Of a DNA stretch of 64,000 nt, positions 1 through 10,449 are shown piece after piece (positions within the stretch are counted from its first letter, which is position 1; every line of letters starts with the position of its first letter). The position numbers and the translations under genes are program-made. The DNA comes from Deinococcus sp. AJ005 (lineage in GTDB: Bacteria; Deinococcota; Deinococci; Deinococcales; Deinococcaceae): NCBI RefSeq assembly GCF_009017495.1, contig NZ_CP044990.1, forward strand, positions 31,001 to 95,000. The letters are read 5' to 3'. Under the pieces are notes generated by a model that was given only the letters and a program-made list of their open reading frames with translations, was not told where the DNA came from and did not search any database.

Positions 1-1026
1 TCGCCGCTGGGGCTGCCAGGCAGCAACGAGACGCTGACCATCGCGTACGTGGGGCGTAGTCTGGACGACATCCAGCACACGCTGGCGGACCTGCGGAACG
101 TCATTGTGCTGCTCTTTTTAGCGGGCCTGATCACAGCGGGGGTGGGCGCTTACCTGCTGGCGGGGCGGGCGCTGCGACCCCTGGGGCTGGTGCAGCGCGC
201 CGCCGAGGGCATCGGCGGACAGAACCTGACCGAGCGCGTGCCCGAACCCGAAACGGGGGACGAGGTGCAGGCGCTGGCCGGGGCGCTGAACAGCATGCTG
301 GGCCGCCTGGAAGACAGTTTCGAGGCCCAGCGCAGGTTCACCAGTGACGCCAGCCATGAACTGCGAACGCCGGTCACCGCCATCAGCGGCCACGCCAGCT
401 ATCTGCTGCGCCGCACCAGTCCCAGCGGACAGCAGCAGGAAAGCCTCAAGATCATCCGCAGCGAGTCCGAGCGGCTGACCAACCTGATCGCCAGCCTGCT
501 GCAACTGGCCCGCAGTGACAGCGGCGCGCTGGTGATGGCCCGCGATCCGATCCTGTCGGGCCTGTTTCTGGCCGAAATTGCCCGTGAGCTGATGCCGCTG
601 GCCCAAGCCCAGAACTCGCGCCTGCCGGTGGCCGGGCAGGACGTGACCTTCGAGGGCGACAGTGACCGCCTCAAGCAGGTGATCATCAATCTGGTCAGCA
701 ACGCCCTCAAGGCCGGGGCGCGGACCATCACCCTGAGCAGCCAGCCGGAAGAGGACGGCACCGAGGTGCGCCTGAGCGTGACCGACGACGGCCCCGGTAT
801 TCCTGGGGACCAACTGGACCGTCTGTTTGACCGTTTCTACCGTCTGGAAGACAGCCGCAGCCGCGATGTGGGCGGCGCGGGCCTGGGCCTGAGCATCGCG
901 CGCGGCATCGTGGAGGCGCACGGGGGCCGCATCTGGCTGGAGAGCGAGGTGGGCAAGGGGACGGCGGCACACGTACAGTTGCCCGTGGGTGACGTGCCGA
1001 TTCTGGATGACGAGGACGTGCCGTAG
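1..1026 (+). CDS. Sensor histidine kinase, 5'-truncated by the window edge
   Basis: The frame is open from base 1, so the true start lies outside the window. Visible in order are a transmembrane helix rich in Leu/Val, a HAMP linker ([15 protein letters not shown]...), a HisKA dimerisation helix with the phospho-accepting His in SHELRTPV, and an HATPase_c domain with N box ([10 protein letters not shown]), DDGPGIP and GLGLSIA motifs. It would autophosphorylate in response to an envelope signal and pass phosphate to a response regulator, probably encoded just upstream. A strong hairpin follows the stop. The signal cannot be told from the sequence. Confidence 0.93.
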   Translation, partial: SPLGLPGSNETLTIAYVGRSLDDIQHTLADLRNVIVLLFLAGLITAGVGAYLLAGRALRPLGLVQRAAEGIGGQNLTERVPEPETGDEVQALAGALNSMLGRLEDSFEAQRRFTSDASHELRTPVTAISGHASYLLRRTSPSGQQQESLKIIRSESERLTNLIASLLQLARSDSGALVMARDPILSGLFLAEIARELMPLAQAQNSRLPVAGQDVTFEGDSDRLKQVIINLVSNALKAGARTITLSSQPEEDGTEVRLSVTDDGPGIPGDQLDRLFDRFYRLEDSRSRDVGGAGLGLSIARGIVEAHGGRIWLESEVGKGTAAHVQLPVGDVPILDDEDVP

Positions 1027-1040
1027 GTGGGCAGATAAGC

Positions 1041-1084
1041 GGAATGGGGAAGCGAATTGCACTGCTTCCCCATTCCAGTTTTGA
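1041..1084. terminator. Bidirectional rho-independent terminator
   Basis: A perfect 13-bp stem (1041-1053 pairs with 1064-1076) with a 10-base loop lies between the converging kinase and dnaJ genes. The plus strand then reads AGTTTTG. It probably serves both genes. Confidence 0.75.
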
Positions 1085-1089
1085 AACCC

Positions 1090-2028
1090 CTACTTCTGCA
1101 ACTCCCGCAACTTGCGGTACAGTTCCTTTTCCTCATCGCTGGGGGTGGCAGGCACGGTCACGTTCAGACGCACGTACAGATCGCCGCGCGTGCCGTCCTT
1201 TTTAGGCCAGCCCTGGCCACGCAATCTCATGCGGCGGCCCCCGCTGCTGCCGGGGGGAATGCTTAGGTTGCCGCGCCCGCCCAGGGTCTGCACGCTGATG
1301 TCGCCGCCCAGCGCGGCCAGCGGGGCAGGGACGTCGGTAGTGGTGGTCAGGTGATCGCCGTCCAGATCGAAGCGGGCGTCCTCCAGCACGCGGATGGTCA
1401 GCAGCACGTCGCCGCCCCCTGGCCCCTGCCCGGCCAGCCGTAGCCGTGCGCCGTCGCGCGTGCCCGCCGGAACGCGCAGGCTCAGGCGCTTGCCGTCCAC
1501 GTTGATCACCTCGTCGCTGCCTGTAAACGCCTCTGCCAGCGTGACCTGCAACTCGCCTTCCACGTTCTGCACAAATCTCCGCCCCTGCCCTACCCCGCCC
1601 AGACCGCCCAGCAGGTCTTCAATATTGACCTGCTGCCCGCCGGGCATGCCGCCCATCCCCCCGGCACCCGCGCGCCCGCGCGCTGCCTGACCGAACAAGC
1701 CCTGGAAGAAGTCGCTGAACTGCCCCGGATCGAATCCGGCGAAGTCGCCGCCCTGAAAATTGCCGCCGCCGGGAAAGCCGCCGCCCTCGCCGTAGCCCGG
1801 CGGCACCTGCCCAGTGTGGCCGAACTGGTCATAGACCTTGCGCTTCTCAGGGTCACTCAGGACGGCATACGCCTCGCCGATTTCCTTGAAACGGTCAGCG
1901 GATTTCTCGTCTCCTGCATTCTTGTCGGGGTGATACTGCTTGGCCCCCTTGCGGTAGGCCGACTTGATATCCGCATCGGACGCCCCACGGGAGACGCCCA
2001 GCACATCGTAATAATCTTTGTAGGCCAT
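1090..2028 (-). CDS. dnaJ: DnaJ-family co-chaperone, type II (CbpA-like)
   Basis: It stimulates DnaK ATP hydrolysis and delivers unfolded substrates. The start at 2028 gives MAYKDYYDVLGV, the classic J-domain opening, and has a GGAGG ribosome-binding site; a longer frame adds nine residues with no support. The J domain (about residues 4-68) carries the HPD motif in QYHPDKN. A Gly/Phe-rich region follows (about 75-150) and then two C-terminal beta-sandwich domains. The four CxxCxGxG zinc repeats of classical DnaJ are absent, so this is a type II/CbpA-like protein of 312 residues. It is the last gene of the dnaK-grpE-VF530-dnaJ cluster, separated from the rest by a long inverted repeat. Confidence 0.93.
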   Translation of the reverse strand: MAYKDYYDVLGVSRGASDADIKSAYRKGAKQYHPDKNAGDEKSADRFKEIGEAYAVLSDPEKRKVYDQFGHTGQVPPGYGEGGGFPGGGNFQGGDFAGFDPGQFSDFFQGLFGQAARGRAGAGGMGGMPGGQQVNIEDLLGGLGGVGQGRRFVQNVEGELQVTLAEAFTGSDEVINVDGKRLSLRVPAGTRDGARLRLAGQGPGGGDVLLTIRVLEDARFDLDGDHLTTTTDVPAPLAALGGDISVQTLGGRGNLSIPPGSSGGRRMRLRGQGWPKKDGTRGDLYVRLNVTVPATPSDEEKELYRKLRELQK

Positions 2029-2040
2029 AGCGCCTCCGGC

Positions 2041-2141
2041 GTGTCTAAGGGTCAAGAGTCTGAGGGTCTAAGAGTCAAAGAAGCTGGGCGGGGAGATAGT
2101 CTTTTAACTCTCAGACCCTTTGACCTTCAGACCTTAGACAC
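2041..2141. repeat. Long imperfect inverted repeat between dnaJ and the VF530 gene
   Basis: The arms at 2041-2080 and 2101-2141 are imperfect reverse complements about 40 bases long. The outer ten bases (GTGTCTAAGG) match exactly. Each arm is built from short degenerate units resembling GGGTCTAAGAGTC. The right arm overlaps the last codons and stop of the VF530 gene. In RNA it would form a long stem that could attenuate or process the transcript ahead of dnaJ; that role is inferred. Confidence 0.7.
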
Positions 2142-2346
2142 TCACAAGTTCCAGATACAGCCCCTCCACCTTCGCCCGCGCCCAGGGTGTGCGGCGCAGA
2201 AATTTCAAGCTGCTCTGAATGCTGGGGTTGGACGAAAAGCAGTTGATCGGGACGCGGTGGGCCAGTTCCTCCCAGCCGTAAGCGTCGTGCAGGCGCTCCA
2301 GCATGAGCTGCAACGTGACGCCGTGCAGGGGATCGGAGGAGGTCAC
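2134..2346 (-). CDS. VF530-family (DUF2132) small DNA-binding protein
   Basis: The 70-residue protein matches the VF530/DUF2132 pattern closely as I remember it: an opening DPLHGVTLQ, then [16 protein letters not shown] and [13 protein letters not shown]. The family is a small helical fold related to Vibrio VF530 and described as DNA-binding; its cellular role is unknown. It starts at GTG 2346, only four bases after the grpE stop, so the two are translationally linked. Position inside the heat-shock cluster suggests HspR-controlled expression. Confidence 0.85.
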   Translation of the reverse strand: MTSSDPLHGVTLQLMLERLHDAYGWEELAHRVPINCFSSNPSIQSSLKFLRRTPWARAKVEGLYLELVSV

Positions 2347-2350
2347 GCGC

Positions 2351-3016
2351 TCAACCCTTGCGGCTCACGACGACGCGGGCCGGGCGTACCAGCCGGTCAC
2401 CCATGCGGAAGCCTGCCTGAAACACCTGCACGATCCTGTCATCCTCGTCGCCGGGGACGGCCTGAAGCGCCTCGTGCCACTGGGGGTCAAAGTGTTCGCC
2501 TTCCTGGCCGGTCAGTTCCAGACCCAGCTTGGAAAAGATGGTCAGCACCTTGCTCTGCACGGCCTTGACGCCAGGAATCAGCTTGGCGGGGTCTTCCGAT
2601 CCCATCGTGAGGGCACGTTCCAGATCGTCATAGACGGGCATCAGTTGCTCGGCAGCCTTGGAAACGCCCTTGTCTTCGGCGACTTCGAGGTCCTGGCCCG
2701 TGCGGGTGCGGTAGCCGTCAAAGTCGGCGGCCAGACGCCCCAGCTTGAATTTCAGATCGGCGTTTTCCTTTTCCAGAACTTCCACGCGCTCCAGCTTGCC
2801 CATCATTTCCTGCACCTGGGCCATCATGCCCTCGTCCATGCCGGGAAAGCCCGCGAAGTCGGTGGCCTCGCCGTCTTCATCCAGCAGGTCAGCGTCCACA
2901 ATGTCGCCATCCATGTCGATGGTCTTGTCGTCCTTGACGGGGGTGAATTTCAGGTTCTCGGCAGTATCCATTTCGGTTTCGGGCGTCGCGCCGTTCTTAG
3001 TGTCGTTGTCTGTCAT
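2351..3016 (-). CDS. grpE: Nucleotide exchange factor GrpE
   Basis: It releases ADP from DnaK and so resets the chaperone cycle. I chose ATG 3016 (MTDNDTKN...) because GAGGT lies seven bases upstream; the ATG at 3040 lacks a ribosome-binding site. The 221-residue protein has a long acidic N-terminus, a coiled-coil stretch ([21 protein letters not shown]), the GrpE core with [11 protein letters not shown] and DDLERAL, and a C-terminal beta domain ending [11 protein letters not shown]. It lies about 100 bases downstream of dnaK, beyond a hairpin. Confidence 0.95.
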   Translation of the reverse strand: MTDNDTKNGATPETEMDTAENLKFTPVKDDKTIDMDGDIVDADLLDEDGEATDFAGFPGMDEGMMAQVQEMMGKLERVEVLEKENADLKFKLGRLAADFDGYRTRTGQDLEVAEDKGVSKAAEQLMPVYDDLERALTMGSEDPAKLIPGVKAVQSKVLTIFSKLGLELTGQEGEHFDPQWHEALQAVPGDEDDRIVQVFQAGFRMGDRLVRPARVVVSRKG

Positions 3017-3054
3017 CTTGGGACCTCGTTTTCTGAACATCGGTTTAAGGATAA

Positions 3055-3085
3055 GGGAGAGGGGCTGCTTTAGCCGCCCTCTCCC
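3055..3085 (-). promoter_or_regulatory. Hairpin in the dnaK-grpE intergenic space
   Basis: GGGAGAGGG at 3055-3063 pairs with CCCTCTCCC at 3077-3085, with a further GC-rich inner stem. No clear U-tract follows on the coding strand. It is more likely a processing or partial-termination element that lowers grpE and dnaJ levels relative to dnaK than a full terminator. Confidence 0.5.
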
Positions 3086-3118
3086 TGATTGTTTGTGGGG
3101 TTATTGCCTGGGGTGCGC

Positions 3119-5020
<1,902 letters not shown>

Positions 5021-5098
5021 GTGTTTGACTCCTTGGATGTATTTCTACAAAGTGTAAGATTCTGCCGCCGCAGGGGCAACAGTTCTGAAACTTCCAAC

Positions 5099-5127
5099 AG
5101 CATAACGCTACAGTTGATCAGAGTCAA
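5099..5127 (-). promoter_or_regulatory. dnaK promoter
   Basis: Read on the minus strand, TTGACT (5127-5122) and TATGCT (5104-5099) are separated by exactly 17 bases. This is a near-consensus housekeeping promoter, about 80 bases upstream of the dnaK start. Confidence 0.75.
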
Positions 5128-5131
5128 TAGA

Positions 5132-5152
5132 CTTGAGTGCTATACGCTCAAG
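5132..5152 (-). promoter_or_regulatory. HAIR operator (HspR-associated inverted repeat)
   Basis: The 21-bp site reads CTTGAGC-N7-ACTCAAG on the minus strand, one base off the published HAIR consensus CTTGAGT-N7-ACTCAAG. It lies just upstream of the dnaK -35 box. HspR is known to repress dnaK operons through HAIR sites in actinobacteria and Deinococcus. No hspR gene lies in this window. Confidence 0.85.
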
Positions 5153-5388
5153 TTTAAGACAGACTGAAGGGCGGCTGCCGGGAAATCGGCGGCAGTGACA
5201 GCAGGAAGATGCCAGCCAAGGCGGGGCGCAGTCCTCTTCTGGGTGGAGGCACATATCCAATTCAGGAGTTGAGTCGAACTCGCTGCCATCGTCTGCTTGC
5301 AGCCAGAGCAGGGGAAAGACTGGTCCCGCGCCCCGTTACCTTCACTCCACCTGGCGCACGCTACGCTCGCTCCAGACAGGAGATTCAC

Positions 5389-6510
5389 ATGCAAATACAG
5401 CACAAGTCCATTCGCCGCTGGAACAACCTCAGCGCCCTCCAGAAAACCGCCATTGTCGTCGCCGGAACCGTGCAGGCAGGGCTGTTCGCCGCTGCGTGGC
5501 TGGACCTCAGCCGCCGTCAGCCGGATCAGCTCAACGGCACACAGGCGGGCTGGCGCGCGGTGCTGTTCCTCAATTTCATCGGCCCGCTGGCCTATTTCGC
5601 CCGTGGCCGCAAACAGAGTGACTGGTCCGAGACCGACATGCCCGATCAGAGTGGCAGGGTTGCCATCGTCACTGGGGCCAACAGTGGACTGGGCTACGAA
5701 ACGGCCCGCGCGCTGGCCCAGCACGGCGCAACCGTGGTCATGGCCTGCCGCAACGCGCAGAAGGCCGAGGCCGCTGCTACCCGCATTCTGGCGACAGGTC
5801 CGCTTGGCAAGGTGATCCCCATGTCCTTGGACCTAGGCGATCTGGATTCGGTGCGGGTGTTTGCCGACGACTTCAAGAGCAGGTTCGAGCGCCTGGATTT
5901 GCTGGTCAACAACGCGGGCATCATGGTGCCGCCGCAGGGCGAGACCGCGCAGGGCTTCGAGACGCAGTTCGGTGTCAATCACCTAGGCCACTTTGCCCTG
6001 ACCGCGCAGCTCATCGACGTGCTGAACGCCACCCCTGACGCGCGGGTGGTCAACCTGAGCAGCATCGCGCACCGCTTCGGGAAGATCGATTTTGATGACT
6101 TGAACTGGAAAGAGCGCGACTACAAACCCATGCCCGCTTACGGCCAGAGCAAGCTTGCCAATCTGCTGTTTACCTACGAGTTGCAGCGGCGGTTGCAGGC
6201 GGCGGGGAAATCCACGGTGGCGGTGGCGGCCCATCCCGGCTACGCGGCCACGGGTTTGCAGGGTGAGGGCGGCAACGACGGTCTGATGGGCAAATTGGCT
6301 CAGACGCAGGAAATGGGCGCGCTGCCCAGCATGTACGCGGCGACTGCGCTGGGGGTGGAGGGCGGCGAGTTCTTCGGGCCGTCCGGGCTGGCCGAGATCG
6401 CGGGCCATCCGCAGCTCGTACAGTCCAACGCCCGCTCGCACGACACCGAGACCGCCCGGCAGTTGTGGAAGGCTTCCGAGGAACTGACCGGGGTGACGTT
6501 CCGGGTCTGA
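5389..6510 (+). CDS. SDR-family oxidoreductase with an N-terminal membrane segment
   Basis: ATG 5389 is chosen for its AGGAG site; the longer frame has none. The first ~85 residues hold two hydrophobic stretches ending in WRAVLFLNFIGPLAYFARGR, a pattern like the PLDc_N membrane motif. A complete short-chain dehydrogenase follows, with TGANSGLG (cofactor loop), NNAGIM, and the YGQSK catalytic Tyr/Lys pair. It resembles retinol dehydrogenase/WW-oxidoreductase-like SDRs. It is probably a membrane-anchored NAD(P)H-dependent reductase; the substrate is unknown. The 235 bases before it hold the divergent dnaK promoter and no other gene. Confidence 0.88.
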   Translation: MQIQHKSIRRWNNLSALQKTAIVVAGTVQAGLFAAAWLDLSRRQPDQLNGTQAGWRAVLFLNFIGPLAYFARGRKQSDWSETDMPDQSGRVAIVTGANSGLGYETARALAQHGATVVMACRNAQKAEAAATRILATGPLGKVIPMSLDLGDLDSVRVFADDFKSRFERLDLLVNNAGIMVPPQGETAQGFETQFGVNHLGHFALTAQLIDVLNATPDARVVNLSSIAHRFGKIDFDDLNWKERDYKPMPAYGQSKLANLLFTYELQRRLQAAGKSTVAVAAHPGYAATGLQGEGGNDGLMGKLAQTQEMGALPSMYAATALGVEGGEFFGPSGLAEIAGHPQLVQSNARSHDTETARQLWKASEELTGVTFRV

Positions 6511-6570
6511 AGGTGCGGCGTGCGGCAGGAGGAATCCAGGGCTAAATTTCGGAACTGTGGGTGCCGTCCC

Positions 6571-7527
6571 TCAGCCCTGGCCCACCAGCCGCCGCACCAG
6601 CTTGTCGTACCCCTCTGGGTAGACCGGGAACATCTGCCGCGACTGGGTGTTCCATAGGGCGTTGAAGCTGTGGTAGCTCAGGTAGGCCAGCGGTCCCACC
6701 ATGCTGTCGCTGACCCACACCAGCCCGGCCTGCTCGTCGTAGCCGCGCACCACGCGGAAGTGCGGGACCTCGCCGGGGCGTTCGTACCATTGCAGCACGA
6801 TCACCGGAATGCCCAGCGCCAGTAGCCGCTTGATCTGTGACAGATGGCCGCCGCGCACCGTCAGCGTGCGGAGTTTGAATTTCTGGAGTTCCGGGGCGAT
6901 GGCGCTGATCTGCATGTATCCGCCGTCCGGGCGCGCGGTGCGCTGGATGATATTTTGGCCGATCTGCACCTTGTAAAAACCCAGCACCGAGGACAGCGCG
7001 CTGGGGCCGCAGTTGTTGTACGTCTGCAAACTGAAGCCCAGGCCCGGCAGGTAGGTGCGGATCGGCAGCGCGTCTCCCAGCGGGGAATCCAGACCGGGCA
7101 GTGCCCAGCCGATGAAACTGGTCACGGTGGCCGGGGGAGGGGTCTGCCATTTCGAGGGACCCCTAACCTTGGCTTGATCGGGGCGCGGCGTGGCGGGTGG
7201 CAGCGGCGGCAGCTTGGGAACGACTGCTTTCTGGACTACCGCATTCTGAGACGGCTTCACGGGCGCACTTGAGGCCGGACGTAATTTCAGCACCTGCCCT
7301 GGCCGCAGCGCCGTCCCGCTCAGCCCGTTGAGTTTCAGCAATGCCGGAACCGAGGTGCCCGCCTTCTGGGCCACACCGAACAGCGTGTCACCGCTTTTCA
7401 CCGTGTAGGTCTGTGTCGAGGCGGCCCCAGCCGGGGTGACCGCCAGCCCAAGCAGAACCGCGCCCAGCAGCCAGCGCCGCAGCAGGGGAGAGGGCCTGGA
7501 CGCTGGCCTGTGCAGTTGCTCGATCAT
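6571..7527 (-). CDS. Secreted LysM and C39-like peptidase domain protein
   Basis: The start at 7527 is favoured by a TATGGT -10 box (7541-7536) eight bases upstream, which suggests a leaderless mRNA. A signal peptide (RRWLLGAVLLGLAVTPAGA) is followed by one LysM domain (YTVKSGDTLFGVAQKAG...LRPGQVLKL). A Pro/Ala/Lys linker and a papain-like C39_2 domain come next, with Cys in YNNCGPSALS and His in PHFRVVRGYD. LysM would hold it on peptidoglycan. C39-like domains can be active cysteine peptidases or bind substrate; Cys and His are both present here, so activity is plausible. Confidence 0.82.
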   Translation of the reverse strand: MIEQLHRPASRPSPLLRRWLLGAVLLGLAVTPAGAASTQTYTVKSGDTLFGVAQKAGTSVPALLKLNGLSGTALRPGQVLKLRPASSAPVKPSQNAVVQKAVVPKLPPLPPATPRPDQAKVRGPSKWQTPPPATVTSFIGWALPGLDSPLGDALPIRTYLPGLGFSLQTYNNCGPSALSSVLGFYKVQIGQNIIQRTARPDGGYMQISAIAPELQKFKLRTLTVRGGHLSQIKRLLALGIPVIVLQWYERPGEVPHFRVVRGYDEQAGLVWVSDSMVGPLAYLSYHSFNALWNTQSRQMFPVYPEGYDKLVRRLVGQG

Positions 7528-7629
7528 TCCCCGCCACCATAAACCGTGGCGGGTTAAGGGCATGTGAAGAACTCTGCCGGATGGGGCATTGGACCATCAA
7601 ATTTCCCGCATCTGACGGTCAGACCTGTT

Positions 7630-8358
7630 CTATAGTTTATCTCCCACATGAATGGCCGCAATGCCAAAACTCAGCAGGCGGAAGCGCGTGCGGAAGCCCG
7701 TGGCACGCATCAGATCGGCCAAGCGTTCGGGCGGCGGAAAGGCCAGCACGCTCTCGGGCAGGTAGGTGTACGCACCCGCGTTGCCGCTGATCAGGCCGCC
7801 GATGCGCGGCAGGACATGCTGAAAGTAAAAACGGAAGAGGCTGCCGAACAGCCCGGCGCGGGGCGGTGGAAACTCCAGAATCACGGCCCGCCCGCCCGGA
7901 GCCAGCACCCGCCAGAATTCCGAGAGGCCGCGCGCATAGTCGGCGAAATTGCGGAAGCCGAAGGCGCAGGTCACGCTGTCGAAACTGCCGTCCGGGTAGG
8001 GTAGGTTCAGGGCGTCGCCTTCCTCTAAACGAATGTCGAGGTGCCGTGAGGCCGCCTTGGTCCGCCCGATTTCCAGCATCTGCGGCACGAAATCGCTGCC
8101 GATCACTTCCGACTGGGGCGCGCGGTGCTTGAGTTCCAGCGCAAAGTCCGCCGTTCCCGTCGCCACGTCCAACACCCGTGCAGGGGCAAACGCCAGCGCC
8201 TCACGCGCGGCCTCACGCCGCCAGCCCCGGTCCACGCCCAGACTGAGAACGCGGTTGAGCAGGTCATAGCGTGGAGCGATGTCGGCAAACATGGCCTGCA
8301 CGTCGCCGCCCTTGTCCTGTTTGTCACCCACGGAGGGTTTTTTCGGCGCAGCGGTCAT
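7630..8358 (-). CDS. menG: Demethylmenaquinone methyltransferase
   Basis: It methylates demethylmenaquinone with S-adenosylmethionine, the last step of menaquinone synthesis. The UbiE/MenG pattern is clear: FADIAPRYDLLNRVLSLGVDRGWRR near the N-terminus, the SAM loop VLDVATGTADFAL, NLPYPDGSFDSVTCAFGFRN, and a C-terminal GIAAIHVGDKL. At 242 residues it is the usual size. TATCAT (8371-8366) lies seven bases before the ATG, so the message is probably leaderless. UbiE is the equivalent name in ubiquinone makers; Deinococcus uses menaquinone. Confidence 0.93.
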   Translation of the reverse strand: MTAAPKKPSVGDKQDKGGDVQAMFADIAPRYDLLNRVLSLGVDRGWRREAAREALAFAPARVLDVATGTADFALELKHRAPQSEVIGSDFVPQMLEIGRTKAASRHLDIRLEEGDALNLPYPDGSFDSVTCAFGFRNFADYARGLSEFWRVLAPGGRAVILEFPPPRAGLFGSLFRFYFQHVLPRIGGLISGNAGAYTYLPESVLAFPPPERLADLMRATGFRTRFRLLSFGIAAIHVGDKL

Positions 8359-8401
8359 GTCAAGGATGATAGCCGGGCGGGAAGGGGAGAAAGGGGAAGG
8401 G

Positions 8402-8779
8402 TCAATTCAGTTTCAGCAGTCCTGCTGGCGTGGAAGCGAAACCGCAACCCTCGTAAAAGCCGGTCAGATGGGGTGTGTAGTCCACATGCAGCCATTCCAG
8501 CCCGCCGTGTTCGCGCGCCGCTGCCGCTGCCCGCCGCACCAGCTCCGTGCCAATCCCGCGCCTCGCCCACTCCGGGTGAACGGTGGTGTCCAGCAAAAAG
8601 GCGTGGACGCCGCCGTCCCACGCCATATTGACGAAGCCCACTAAAGTCTCGCCGTCGAAAGCGGTGATCCAGGTCAAACTGCGTTCGAGGACGGGTTGCC
8701 ACCGCTGACCATCATCCTGGCCGCCCCAGGCTGCCTGCCGAAGCTGACCCAGCGCGGTAAAGTCAGGCGTTTGGCGCAC
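8402..8779 (-). CDS. GNAT-family N-acetyltransferase
   Basis: The protein has the GNAT acetyl-CoA loop ARRGIGTELVRRA, preceded by a strand FLLDTTVHPEWA, and a C-terminal FYEGCGF. It starts at GTG 8779, eleven bases after the kbl stop, so it is very likely in the kbl operon. At 125 residues it is a single small domain. The substrate is not recognisable. Upstream in-frame residues up to the kbl stop (TDYRV) look like a natural GNAT N-terminus, so a rare CTG start overlapping the kbl stop is possible. Confidence 0.85.
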   Translation of the reverse strand: MRQTPDFTALGQLRQAAWGGQDDGQRWQPVLERSLTWITAFDGETLVGFVNMAWDGGVHAFLLDTTVHPEWARRGIGTELVRRAAAAAREHGGLEWLHVDYTPHLTGFYEGCGFASTPAGLLKLN

Positions 8780-8790
8780 GCGGTAGTCGG

Positions 8791-9981
8791 TCAGATCCCG
8801 ACCACCTTCAGCTTGCGGCCCACCTTCTCGTAGGCCGACAGCGCCTGATCCAGATCGGCGCGCGTATGCTCGGCGGTCACGATGTTGCGGATGCGGGCGC
8901 TGCCGCGCGGCACGGTGGGAAAGCCCAGACCCACGGCAAAAACACCTTCCTCGAACAGCAGGCGGCTGGCCTCGAACGCTGCTTCCGGTTCACCAAAGAG
9001 AACGGGCGTGATGGGCGTGACGCTGCCCATGGTGTCGAAGCCCAGTCCGGCCAGCTCGGCCTTGAAGTAGTGCGTGTTGTCCCACAGCCGCCGCATCAGC
9101 GTGGGGTCGCGCTGCACCTCTTCTATGGCGGCCACCAGACCGCCCACCACCGCAGGGGGCTGCGCGGTGGAGAACAGGTAGGGGCGGGCGCGGTTGATCA
9201 GCAGTTCGCGCAGGTCCGCGTGCCCGGCGGCGTACCCGCCCACGCCGCCCCAGGCTTTGGACAGGGTGCCCACCTGAATCACGTCGTCGGCGTTCTCAAA
9301 ACCGAAGTGATGCACCGTGCCGCGCCCGTCCTTGCCCATCACGCCGCTGCCGTGGGCGTCGTCTACATAGGTCACCGCGCCGTACTTGCGGGCCACCGCG
9401 ATCAACTTATCCAGCGGGGCCAGATCGCCGTCCATGCTGAAGACGCCGTCGGTGACCACCAGTTTCAGGCCGTCCGTCTCATTTTCCTGCAACAGCCGCT
9501 CCAGATCGTCCGCATCGGCGTGCTGGTAGACCTTCTTGGTGGCCTTGGTCAGCCGCAGCCCGTCGATGATGCTGGCATGGTTCAGTGCGTCGCTGATCAC
9601 CAGATCGCCCTCTTTAAGAAGGGTGCCCAGCACTCCCTGATTGGTGGTAAAGCCGCTGTGCAGCACCAGCGCGCTGCCGGTGTGCTTAAAAGCAGCCAGT
9701 TGCTGCTCCAGTTCCTCGTGAATCCGCAGCGTTCCAGCAATGGTCCGCACTGCCCCGGCCCCCACACCCCACTCGCGCAGGTAGGCGGCGGCCTTTTCCT
9801 TGAGACGGGGGTGATCGGCAAAGCCCAGGTAGTTGTTGCTCGCCAGATTCACCACCTCGCGGCCATCTACGCGCGTGCGGGCGCGGTTGGCCCTGTCCAG
9901 CACACGTGGCTTGATCAGGAGTCCGCTGTCGCGCAGACCCGAGAGTTCGGCGCTTAGCCGCTCGGAAAGTGAAATGGTCAT
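8791..9981 (-). CDS. kbl: Glycine C-acetyltransferase / 2-amino-3-ketobutyrate CoA ligase
   Basis: This PLP enzyme of the alpha-oxoamine synthase family condenses or cleaves 2-amino-3-oxobutyrate with CoA in threonine breakdown. Visible motifs are NLASNNYLGF, TDGVFSMDGD, VDDAHGSGV and the PLP-lysine loop TLSKAWGGVGGY. The start at 9981 (MTISLSERLS) is fixed by TAGACT (9994-9989) seven bases upstream; the longer frame has no signal. At 396 residues it is full length. BioF is a close relative and some Thermus homologues act on several acyl-CoAs, so specificity is not certain. Confidence 0.9.
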   Translation of the reverse strand: MTISLSERLSAELSGLRDSGLLIKPRVLDRANRARTRVDGREVVNLASNNYLGFADHPRLKEKAAAYLREWGVGAGAVRTIAGTLRIHEELEQQLAAFKHTGSALVLHSGFTTNQGVLGTLLKEGDLVISDALNHASIIDGLRLTKATKKVYQHADADDLERLLQENETDGLKLVVTDGVFSMDGDLAPLDKLIAVARKYGAVTYVDDAHGSGVMGKDGRGTVHHFGFENADDVIQVGTLSKAWGGVGGYAAGHADLRELLINRARPYLFSTAQPPAVVGGLVAAIEEVQRDPTLMRRLWDNTHYFKAELAGLGFDTMGSVTPITPVLFGEPEAAFEASRLLFEEGVFAVGLGFPTVPRGSARIRNIVTAEHTRADLDQALSAYEKVGRKLKVVGI

Positions 9982-10233
9982 ACCCCGGAGTCTAGAGGGC
10001 TGCCCACATCCCTGTCCGTATGCAGGGCACGGAGGGCCAGCGTCAGTCTCCTTGAGATTCCTCGCCCTGACCGGCCAGAGTCGGCATGAGGAATACAAAA
10101 TTTCATACATCCAGGAGGGGTGAAGCCCTGATCCCCCACACTTTTAAAGCAACGGCGTGAAAAACTCATCTTTATTTTATGCTTCGTAAATCTCTGTCAT
10201 AAACTGGTCAGCCGTCAGGCTGCACAGTGACGC

Positions 10234-10449
10234 ATGACCCTGTTGATGCTCGCGCTGTTGCCCGCCGCTGTTGCGCTGTGCCTGCTGGTGGCGCTGGCCG
10301 TCTCGGTCCTCATCAGGAGTATCAGGGGTGAACGCTGGACTGTGCCGTTCGAGGGCACCGTGGTTCCCAGAGTCAGCCCCAACCTTCAGGTCAATGCCTG
10401 GATGGGCGACGCTGCTGTGGACGGTATGACTCGTAAGTCTGTGGCCTGA
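10234..10449 (+). CDS. Small hypothetical membrane protein
   Basis: The 71-residue frame begins with a strong hydrophobic helix (LMLALLPAAVALCLLVALAVSVLI) followed by a basic turn and a polar tail, a typical single-pass topology. No clear ribosome-binding site or -10 box precedes ATG 10234, and I do not recognise a family. It could be a chance frame. Confidence 0.35.
   Translation: MTLLMLALLPAAVALCLLVALAVSVLIRSIRGERWTVPFEGTVVPRVSPNLQVNAWMGDAAVDGMTRKSVA

Noticed and set aside
118..1062. Long minus-strand frame opposite the histidine kinase
   Set aside because: It is the shadow of a conserved kinase on the other strand, rich in His/Gln/Ala as expected for an antisense GC-rich frame, and has no family motif.
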